Shown here one piece after another: positions 36,191-43,036 of a stretch of DNA of 64,000 bases; positions within the stretch are counted from its first letter, which is position 1; each line of letters opens with the position of its first letter. The notes beneath the pieces were generated by a model that searched no databases, was not told the origin of the DNA, and saw only the letters and a program-made list of their open reading frames with translations. Position numbers and translations under genes: made by a program. This stretch comes from Rhodoligotrophos sp. CJ14 (GTDB taxonomy: Bacteria; Pseudomonadota; Alphaproteobacteria; Rhizobiales; Im1), in NCBI RefSeq assembly GCF_038811545.1, contig NZ_CP133319.1, positions 3,067,516 to 3,131,515 of the forward strand, given 5' to 3'.

Positions 36191-37541
36191 GGGGCGGATC
36201 GTGAAACTGTTCATCAAGCTGGCGCTATTCGCGATCTGCGGACTTGGAATCTCCTATGCCTTCGCGATTTCCACCCCCTATTGGTTCAAGCCGAAGGCCG
36301 AGGCGCATGTCGACGTCACCGATGCCGCCCTGATCCGCCAGGGCGCGTATCTCGCGCGCGCAGGCGACTGCATCGCTTGCCACACCGCCCCTGGCGGCAA
36401 ACCCTTCGCCGGCGGCCTCGGCATGCAGACGCCGATGGGCACGATATATTCGACCAACATCACGCCCGATGCTCAAACGGGTATCGGCGGCTACAGCTAC
36501 GGCGACTTCGAGCGGGCCGTACGAAAAGGCATCCGGCCCGACGGCACGCACCTCTACCCCGCCATGCCCTACGTCTCCTATGCTGTCGTCAAGGACGAGG
36601 ACATCAAGGCGCTCTACGCCTACTTCATGTCGAGCGTCGAAGGGGTCCGGCAGGACAACCAGCCGACCACCATGCCTTGGCCGCTCAGCATGCGCTGGCC
36701 GCTTGCCTGGTGGCAGCTCATATTCGCCCAGCCCCGCGACTTTGCCGCGACGACCACCGATCCGCAGCTCGTGCGCGGCGCCTATCTTGTCGAGGGCCTC
36801 GCCCATTGCGGCGCCTGCCATACGCCACGCGGCATCGCGTTTCAGGAAACGGCCCTCGCCGATGGCCCGAACAGCCGATTTCTGTCGGGCTCCGTCCTGG
36901 AGGGCTGGTACGCCAAGAACCTTCGCGATGAAGACACTGGCCTGTCGACCTGGACGGTCGATGAGATCGTCGATTTCCTGAAGACTGGCCGCAATGCCAA
37001 GACGGCGGCCTTCGGCTCGATGTCCGATGTCGTTGAGCATTCCACCCAGTATCTTGCGGCCGACGACCTGACGGCGATCGCCACCTACCTCAAATCGCTG
37101 AACGCCCGCGACGGACGCAGCCCGACATGGCAGCCGAAGGAGGATCTCACCACCGCGGCCCTCAAGGCCGGCGATTTCAGCGCCCCCGGCGCCATGTCCT
37201 ACGTCGAGCACTGCGCGACCTGCCACCGGATGGACGGCAAGGGCGCGCCGCGCATCTATCCGGCGCTCGCCGGAAACTCGATGGTCTTTGCCGATGATCC
37301 AAGCTCCCTCATCCAGGTGACGCTTGCCGGCGGGCGCATGCCCCGCACCCCGCATGACACCATGGCCTTCACCATGCCCGGCTTCGCTCACCTGACGAAC
37401 CGCGAGGTCGCGGCGATGCTGAACTTCATCCGCAATGGCTGGGGCAATCACGGCAGCGAGATCACCGAGGCCGACATCTCGCGCATGCGTCATGAGATCG
37501 CGCGAAAGCCGAAGCACTACGTACCGGGAGAACAAGAATGA
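36189..37541 (+). CDS. Triheme c-type cytochrome (dehydrogenase cytochrome-subunit type)
   Basis: A 450-residue membrane-anchored cytochrome with one N-terminal helix (about 7-27) and three haem sites: GDCIACHTAPGG, AHCGACHTPRG and EHCATCHRMDGKG. The domain order is that of the cytochrome subunits of alcohol, gluconate and aldehyde dehydrogenases (AdhB-like), but no flavin or PQQ dehydrogenase is adjacent. Here it probably passes electrons between TsdA or quinol and the oxidase. ATG 36189 has a weak ribosome site; GTG 36201 (preceded by GGGGCGG) is an alternative. It overlaps the next gene by four bases. Confidence 0.88.
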   Translation: MGRIVKLFIKLALFAICGLGISYAFAISTPYWFKPKAEAHVDVTDAALIRQGAYLARAGDCIACHTAPGGKPFAGGLGMQTPMGTIYSTNITPDAQTGIGGYSYGDFERAVRKGIRPDGTHLYPAMPYVSYAVVKDEDIKALYAYFMSSVEGVRQDNQPTTMPWPLSMRWPLAWWQLIFAQPRDFAATTTDPQLVRGAYLVEGLAHCGACHTPRGIAFQETALADGPNSRFLSGSVLEGWYAKNLRDEDTGLSTWTVDEIVDFLKTGRNAKTAAFGSMSDVVEHSTQYLAADDLTAIATYLKSLNARDGRSPTWQPKEDLTTAALKAGDFSAPGAMSYVEHCATCHRMDGKGAPRIYPALAGNSMVFADDPSSLIQVTLAGGRMPRTPHDTMAFTMPGFAHLTNREVAAMLNFIRNGWGNHGSEITEADISRMRHEIARKPKHYVPGEQE

Positions 37542-38449
37542 CCAACCGCTCCCTCATCTTGACCGGGATCGCGATCGTGGCGATCACCGCAGCGGCCGGC
37601 ATATTTGCGCTAACGCACCAGCGCACGCTGGATGCCCCGGTTAACGACGCAATCGCGATCCTGGACGCTACCGGCGCCCGCATCGGCGACTATCGCATTC
37701 CGCCGGACAGTTCGATCGCGCAAGAGCCGAATGCGGTTGCCATCATGCTTGGCAAGCGGCTGCTGAACGAAACCGCGCGCCTGCTTCCCATCAATGTCGG
37801 CAACGGGCTCAACTGCAACTCCTGCCACATGGCTCAAGGCAAGCTCTCCGACGCCAACACCTACATCAATACAAGCAATTTCTATCCCGCCGTCATGCCC
37901 CGCGCCGGGCGCGCGGTCGATCTCGTCACGCGCATCAACGGCTGCTTCCAGCGATCGATGAACGGCAAGCCTCTCGCAGAGGACAGCTCCGAAATGCAGG
38001 CAATGGTCGCCTATATGGACTGGTTGCGGCAGGACGTGGCCAAAGGCGCCAGGGTTGCGGTCCGCAACGCCGGGCCGATCGACGACACCCTGATACCGGA
38101 TCCCGAGAGAGGCCAGGCGATCTACGCCGCCCAGTGCGCCTCATGCCATGGCGCCAATGGGCAGGGCATGAAAGACCAGTCCGGCAACTATATCTTCCCG
38201 CCGCTCTGGGGTGACGAATCGTTCAATATCGGCGCCGGCATGGCGAGAACTTACAAGGCGGCGCAGTTCGTCAAATATGCGATGCCGCCGGCCATGAACC
38301 TGATACCACCGCTCGGAACGGGCGGCGTCCTCTCCGATCAGGATGCCGTCGATGTTTCGGAATACTTCACCCACATGCCCCGTCCCGATTTCGCCGGAAA
38401 AGTGCACGACTGGCCCACAGGCAACAAGCCGAAGGACGCGCGTTATTAG
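37538..38449 (+). CDS. tsdA: TsdA-type thiosulfate dehydrogenase (diheme cytochrome c)
   Basis: A 303-residue periplasmic or anchored diheme cytochrome. Haem 1 site LNCNSCHMAQG (Cys93/Cys96/His97), haem 2 site AQCASCHGANG (Cys200/Cys203/His204). The diagnostic TsdA segment DLVTRINGCFQRSMNGKPL carries Cys136, which matches the unusual axial cysteine ligand of the active-site haem. TsdA joins two thiosulfates to tetrathionate, releasing two electrons. It is translationally coupled to the triheme cytochrome and lies just before the cbb3-like oxidase genes. Confidence 0.9.
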   Translation: MTNRSLILTGIAIVAITAAAGIFALTHQRTLDAPVNDAIAILDATGARIGDYRIPPDSSIAQEPNAVAIMLGKRLLNETARLLPINVGNGLNCNSCHMAQGKLSDANTYINTSNFYPAVMPRAGRAVDLVTRINGCFQRSMNGKPLAEDSSEMQAMVAYMDWLRQDVAKGARVAVRNAGPIDDTLIPDPERGQAIYAAQCASCHGANGQGMKDQSGNYIFPPLWGDESFNIGAGMARTYKAAQFVKYAMPPAMNLIPPLGTGGVLSDQDAVDVSEYFTHMPRPDFAGKVHDWPTGNKPKDARY

Positions 38450-38480
38450 AACATGTCTTTTTCAAGGCTGAACCTGGTTT

Positions 38481-38497
38481 CTTAAGGTTGCCTTAAG
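38481..38497. promoter_or_regulatory. PmrA/QseB-like box 5 (before the cbb3-like operon)
   Basis: CTTAAGGTTGCCTTAAG: perfect CTTAAG half-sites with N5, 70 bases before the ccoN-like ATG and 32 after the tsdA stop. Confidence 0.78.
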
Positions 38498-38567
38498 CTT
38501 GGTTTCCGAGCGCTGACCCCATGCGCCTGCCGCAAGAGCCAGGCCGCAAAGGGGGAGGGGTTAGCGC

Positions 38568-40139
38568 ATGGTGACGATGGGACTGTTGTTGGCGTTGAGC
38601 TTCGCCGTGTCGCTGCTCGCGCTCGCGTTCCTGATCTGGGCGATCAGCAACAAGCAGATCAAGCTCGACCAGCAAGACGCCAAGGTGATCTTCGCCGCGG
38701 GCGACGAGAACCACCTCGACAGCCCCGACGCCGAGCAATCACCCGCCAGGCGACATTACTTCGACACCGTCACCACCGGCATCGACCACATCTCCATGAG
38801 GCCGGCGGCCGTCCTTCTCGTCGCGGCCACCCTATGGCTGCTCGTCGGTTCGGCCTTCGGCCTCATCGCCTCGCTGAAGCTGCATTGGCCGGACTGGCTT
38901 TCCGCCTACGCACCGCTCACCTTCGGCCGCGTCCGCACGCTACACCTCAACCTTGTCATCTACGGGTGGCTGTCGCAGGCCGGCATCGCCGCGATGATCT
39001 GGATTTTGCCGCGCATCTTCCACACGCCGCTGCGCGCGCCCCGGATGCCGATCATCGGAGCGGTCCTCTGGAACATCGCCGTGGCGCTGGGAGCCGTCGC
39101 GATCGCCAACGGCTGGACGGATGGCGAGGAGTGGCTGGAAATTCCCTGGCAGCTCGACATGCTGCTGGCGCTGGCCGGCGTCTTCTTCGTCATCCCGCTG
39201 GTGAAGACGACGCTCGCCCGGGAGGTCCACCACATCTATGTGAGCGGCTGGTACTTCCTCGCGGGAATCCTCTGGTTCCCCTGTCTCTTCGTCATTGCAA
39301 ACCTGCCCATCCATTCGGGCGTCGAAGAGGCCACGGTGAACTGGTGGTTCGCTCACAATGTGCTGGGCCTCTGGCTGACGCCGCTCGGCGTGGGAACAGC
39401 CTACTACTTCATTCCGAAAATCATCGGCAAACCGATCTATTCCTATTCCGTCTCACTGCTTGGATTCTGGGGCCTCGCACTCTTCTACAGCCAGGTGGGC
39501 ATCCATCATCTGATCGGCGGACCGGTGCCGACCTGGGTCGTGACGCTCTCCATCGTTCATTCGGTGATGATGTTCATCCCGGTGATCGCGGTGGCCATCA
39601 ACCAGCATGTCACGGTCGCCCGCAATCTCTGGGCCCTGAAAGAATCGCTGCCGTTGCGTTTCATATCCTTCGGCGCCGTCATGTATACGCTGGCCTCGTT
39701 CCAGGGTTCGATCGAGGCGCTGCGCTCGGTCAACACGGTCACGCATTTCACGCACTATACGGTCGGGCACGCCCATCTCGGAGCCTACGCCTTCGTGACG
39801 ATCGTCATGTTCGGCGCGGCCTATCACATGCTGCCGCGCATGACCGGCCGGGCCTTCCTGTGGCCGGCTCTGATCAACGCGCATTTCTGGCTGATCGTCG
39901 TCGGCTTCGCGATCTACTTCTTCGGGCTTTCGATCGGCGGCGTGCTGCAGGGCCTCGCCATGCTCGATGCGACACGCCCGTTCTCTGACAGCGTCATCCT
40001 CACGATCCCTTATCTCGAGGCGCGCAGTCTCGGCGGCAGCCTTATGACGCTTGGCCACATCCTCTTCGCCGTCAATGTCGCCGCCATCCTCATTCCGCGC
40101 CGGGCATCGGCGGCCGCACGCGTGGTGCCCGCCGAATGA
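38568..40139 (+). CDS. ccoN: cbb3-type oxidase catalytic subunit with N-terminal CcoS-like segment
   Basis: A 523-residue haem-copper oxidase subunit I. Residues 1-50 (LALSFAVSLLALAFLIWAI then NKQIKLDQQDAKVIF) look like CcoS/FixS, normally a separate assembly protein. The CcoN domain follows: LHLNLVIYGWLSQ, the CuB region NWWFAHNVLGLWLTPLG, YYFIPKIIGKPIYSYS (cross-linked Tyr), GIHHLIGGPVPTW, and HYTVGHAHLGAYAF for the haem ligands. It is diverged from classical CcoN, so haem type and pumping are inferred. A GGGGGAGGGG site precedes ATG 38568. It overlaps ccoO by four bases. Confidence 0.88.
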   Translation: MVTMGLLLALSFAVSLLALAFLIWAISNKQIKLDQQDAKVIFAAGDENHLDSPDAEQSPARRHYFDTVTTGIDHISMRPAAVLLVAATLWLLVGSAFGLIASLKLHWPDWLSAYAPLTFGRVRTLHLNLVIYGWLSQAGIAAMIWILPRIFHTPLRAPRMPIIGAVLWNIAVALGAVAIANGWTDGEEWLEIPWQLDMLLALAGVFFVIPLVKTTLAREVHHIYVSGWYFLAGILWFPCLFVIANLPIHSGVEEATVNWWFAHNVLGLWLTPLGVGTAYYFIPKIIGKPIYSYSVSLLGFWGLALFYSQVGIHHLIGGPVPTWVVTLSIVHSVMMFIPVIAVAINQHVTVARNLWALKESLPLRFISFGAVMYTLASFQGSIEALRSVNTVTHFTHYTVGHAHLGAYAFVTIVMFGAAYHMLPRMTGRAFLWPALINAHFWLIVVGFAIYFFGLSIGGVLQGLAMLDATRPFSDSVILTIPYLEARSLGGSLMTLGHILFAVNVAAILIPRRASAAARVVPAE

Positions 40140-40756
40140 ACCGCTATCTTCCCCTTTCGATCATCGCGCTCGGCATCCTGGCTTTCGCAACCTTGCTGCT
40201 TGTCATCGCGCCGGGCATCCAGATCGGCCGTCACGACGCTCCGCCTGGTCTGGAGCCCTATACCGAGCAGCAATTGCGCGGCCGCCAGGTCTACGTGTCG
40301 CTCGGCTGCGTCTACTGTCACAGCCAGCAACCGCGATCGCCCGACCAGGCGCCCGACGGCGCACGGGGCTGGGGACGTCCGGCCATTGCCGCGGATTACA
40401 CCTACGATGCGCCCCATCAGCTCGGGACAATGCGCACCGGACCCGATCTCCTGAACGTCGGCGCAAGACTGCCGTCACGGGACTGGCACCTGGCCCATCT
40501 CTATCAGCCGCGCGCCATCTTCGACTGGAGCATCATGCCGGCCTATCCTTTCCTCTTCGAGGTCAAGGGTGCCCCCGATCCCGGCGACGTTGTCGTCTCC
40601 ATGCCTTCCGGCTTTGGGCCCGAAGCAGGCGTTATCGTCGCCAAGCAGGACGCGCTTGATCTCACCGCCTACCTGCTGTCCCTCGACCGTACCTATCCGG
40701 CGCCCGCCGACGCCATTCGCGACGATGGCTACCGCCGTCCGGAGGGCACGCCATGA
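40136..40756 (+). CDS. ccoO: cbb3-type oxidase mono-haem subunit II
   Basis: A 206-residue membrane-anchored cytochrome c: N-terminal helix residues 5-26, haem site YVSLGCVYCHSQQPR, then RTGPDLLNVGAR and DWSIMPAYPFLFE with the likely axial Met, all as in CcoO/FixO. Four-base overlaps at both ends show tight coupling. It delivers electrons to the CcoN-like subunit. Length is near the CcoO norm. Confidence 0.93.
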   Translation: MNRYLPLSIIALGILAFATLLLVIAPGIQIGRHDAPPGLEPYTEQQLRGRQVYVSLGCVYCHSQQPRSPDQAPDGARGWGRPAIAADYTYDAPHQLGTMRTGPDLLNVGARLPSRDWHLAHLYQPRAIFDWSIMPAYPFLFEVKGAPDPGDVVVSMPSGFGPEAGVIVAKQDALDLTAYLLSLDRTYPAPADAIRDDGYRRPEGTP

Positions 40757-42000
40757 CCGCTGACAAAAAGCAGGAAGCGGAGCGCTCTTCTCGCATCGAC
40801 GAAACCTTCGAGCCCTACGAACTGCACGGCAAGATGCCATGGCCGCTGATCGCGTTCGCCGTCGGACTCGGTCTCTGGGGCGTTGCCACGCTGTTCGAGA
40901 CGCGAGAGGACGTTGTTGGCGCTCAGGCGGAGCGCGTCGCTCGAAGCCATACGGAAACCGGCGTGGCGACTGAACCCGGCGCGCCGCTCTTCCTCGCCCG
41001 GTGCTCGACATGTCATCAGCCGGACGGCTTGGGCGTGCGCGGCGCCATCCCTCCGCTTGCCGGCTCTGCCTTCGTCGCTCACGGGCCGGAGCTTGTCGCA
41101 ACGATCCTGCTGCGCGGCATTGATGGACCGATCCGTGTTGGCGACCATGTCTTCAACGGGCACATGCCGAGCTTCTCCAGTGTGCTCGCGGATGTCGAAA
41201 TCGGCGAGCTCGCAACCTATGTCGCACGTCGCTTCGGCACGTCGTCCGACAGTCTCAACGCTCCGGATGTGGCCATGCTGCGCGATCGTGTCGCCGGCAG
41301 CGGCAGCTTCAAGGGCGGGGCCGAGATTGCGTCGTCCACCGACCTCGATCTGGGCCATCAGCCGGCCTTCGTCCCTGCGACCGCCGTGTCGCTCACCCCG
41401 GAAGTGTCCGCGCTGGTCTTCACCGGCCGCGGCGAGCAATGGGCTTGCGCAAGCTGTCACGGCGATCTCGGCCAGGGCAAGGAGAATACCCCGCGCCTCG
41501 CCGGCCTTTCCGCCGATTACATCGTCAAGCAGCTCGGCGACTTCGCGGCGGGCCGTCGCCTCAACGAATCCATGCGGTTGATCGTGGCCTCGCTGTCCGA
41601 TGAGGAAAAGCGCCAGCTCGGCGACTATTACGCCGCGCTACGCGTGCCATCGAACGCCCGGCCCGATCTCGGCGGGAGCCTCGCGCGCGGCGAGGCTCTC
41701 GCGCTTCATGGCGACTGGAGCCGCAACGTCCCGGCCTGCTTCTCCTGTCATGGGCCCTCCGGCTTCGGCGTCGCACCCGAATTCCCGCCGATCGCCGCCC
41801 AGCATGCCGCCTACACCGCGAGCCAGCTTGCGGCATGGGCCGGGGGCCGTCGCAACAATTCTCCGCTCGATCTGATGGGGCGGATCTCACGCGAACTCAG
41901 CGACGCCGATCGAAGGGCCGTGGCCGACTACCTCGCCTCCCTCCCTCCAGTGCCAGCAGGAGACGACACCCAGATCGCGGAAATCGGAGAACATCCATGA
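40753..42000 (+). CDS. Triheme c-type cytochrome in the CcoP position
   Basis: A 415-residue anchored cytochrome in the place of CcoP. An N-terminal cytosolic segment with HGKMPWPLIAFAVGLGLWGVA gives one helix, and three haem sites follow: ARCSTCHQPDG, WACASCHGDLG and PACFSCHGPSG. The two distal domains resemble cytochrome c4 (GRGEQWACASCHGDLGQGKE). CcoP normally has two haems and two helices; this is a substitute, perhaps a fusion of a mono-haem and a c4-type diheme cytochrome. It is coupled on both sides by ATGA overlaps. Confidence 0.85.
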   Translation: MTADKKQEAERSSRIDETFEPYELHGKMPWPLIAFAVGLGLWGVATLFETREDVVGAQAERVARSHTETGVATEPGAPLFLARCSTCHQPDGLGVRGAIPPLAGSAFVAHGPELVATILLRGIDGPIRVGDHVFNGHMPSFSSVLADVEIGELATYVARRFGTSSDSLNAPDVAMLRDRVAGSGSFKGGAEIASSTDLDLGHQPAFVPATAVSLTPEVSALVFTGRGEQWACASCHGDLGQGKENTPRLAGLSADYIVKQLGDFAAGRRLNESMRLIVASLSDEEKRQLGDYYAALRVPSNARPDLGGSLARGEALALHGDWSRNVPACFSCHGPSGFGVAPEFPPIAAQHAAYTASQLAAWAGGRRNNSPLDLMGRISRELSDADRRAVADYLASLPPVPAGDDTQIAEIGEHP

Positions 42001-43031
42001 CAGAGCCTGCGGAGAGCCTTGCCGCCAAACCAGCCGATCCTCAGAGAGGGCGGATTGCACGATGGTGGATCCACGCAGCCGGCGCTGGCATCATCGCCGC
42101 CGCCCTGGGAGCGCTCGCCTACGAAAGCGGCATCATCCCAGGACGACAAACGTCGCAGCAAGTCGCCGGGCCTGCCACGGCTGGCTTCTTCCAGCCTCCG
42201 GCCGACGACCAGATTCCCGACGACGAGTTCGGCGCCGCCATCCGTCGGGGGCAGGCGATCTTCATGAACACCTCGACCAATGCATCCCAATATGTGGGCA
42301 ACGGCCTGTCCTGTTCGAACTGCCATCTCGGCGCCGGCCGCCAGCCATTCTCCGCCCCGATGTGGGCTGCCTGGGGCCAGTATCCCCGCTACCGGTCGAA
42401 GAACAACCAGATCAACACGATGGAAGATCGCGTGCAAGGGTGCTTCACCTTCTCCATGAACGCCCAACACTCGGTTGCCGGTGGGCCTCCGCCGCATGGC
42501 GATGACATCTATCGCGATCTTCAAAGCTACTTCTACTGGCTTGCCAGCGGCGCCCCCAACAACGAGCTGATGAGCGGCGCCGGATTTGGCAGAGTGGCCA
42601 GGACCGAGCTCGGCTACTCTCCCGAGCGCGGCGCCCAAGTGTTCGCGGCCAACTGCGCCGTCTGCCACGGTGCCGAGGGTCAGGGCCAGATGGACATCAA
42701 CGATCGCTATGTCTTTCCGCCGCTCTGGGGTCCGAATTCCTACAATTGGGGTGCCGGCATGGCCCGCATCGACACGGCTGCGGCCTTCATCAAGCACAAC
42801 ATGCCATTGTCCCAGCCCGGCCGGCTGACCGATCAGGAGGCGTGGGACGTCGCCGCCTATATCAACAGCTTCGAGCGTCCGAAGGATGCGAGACAGCAGG
42901 GGCGCACGATCGAGGAAACGCGCCGACTCTACCACGATGGCGATGAGATCTATTACGGACAGGTCGTCAACGGCGTGCTTCTGGGCGTCGGCACCCCCGA
43001 TCCGGTGCGGCCGGTCGGCGCCGTGGACTGA
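41997..43031 (+). CDS. Second TsdA-like diheme cytochrome c
   Basis: A 344-residue paralogue of TsdA: N-terminal helix about residues 26-42, haem 1 LSCSNCHLGAG (Cys106/Cys109/His110), DRVQGCFTFSMNAQ with Cys149 at the position of the TsdA cysteine ligand, and haem 2 ANCAVCHGAEGQG (Cys220/Cys223/His224). It is larger than the first copy and embedded in the oxidase operon, so it may act as thiosulfate dehydrogenase, tetrathionate reductase or as the dedicated electron donor to the oxidase. ATG 41997 overlaps the previous stop. Confidence 0.85.
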   Translation: MTEPAESLAAKPADPQRGRIARWWIHAAGAGIIAAALGALAYESGIIPGRQTSQQVAGPATAGFFQPPADDQIPDDEFGAAIRRGQAIFMNTSTNASQYVGNGLSCSNCHLGAGRQPFSAPMWAAWGQYPRYRSKNNQINTMEDRVQGCFTFSMNAQHSVAGGPPPHGDDIYRDLQSYFYWLASGAPNNELMSGAGFGRVARTELGYSPERGAQVFAANCAVCHGAEGQGQMDINDRYVFPPLWGPNSYNWGAGMARIDTAAAFIKHNMPLSQPGRLTDQEAWDVAAYINSFERPKDARQQGRTIEETRRLYHDGDEIYYGQVVNGVLLGVGTPDPVRPVGAVD

Positions 43032-43036
43032 CCGCC

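Noticed and set aside
36225-37535. 436-residue minus-strand open frame
   Set aside because: Exact antisense of the triheme cytochrome gene, which has three haem motifs in the plus frame.
27739-38497. Reading the CTTAAG repeats as transposon ends or REP elements
   Set aside because: They are short, have direct-repeat half-sites at a fixed 11-base period, lie only 40-70 bases before starts, and do not bound any element.
40753-42000. Calling this gene ccoP outright
   Set aside because: It has three haem sites and one helix, while CcoP has two haems; the position alone does not justify the name.
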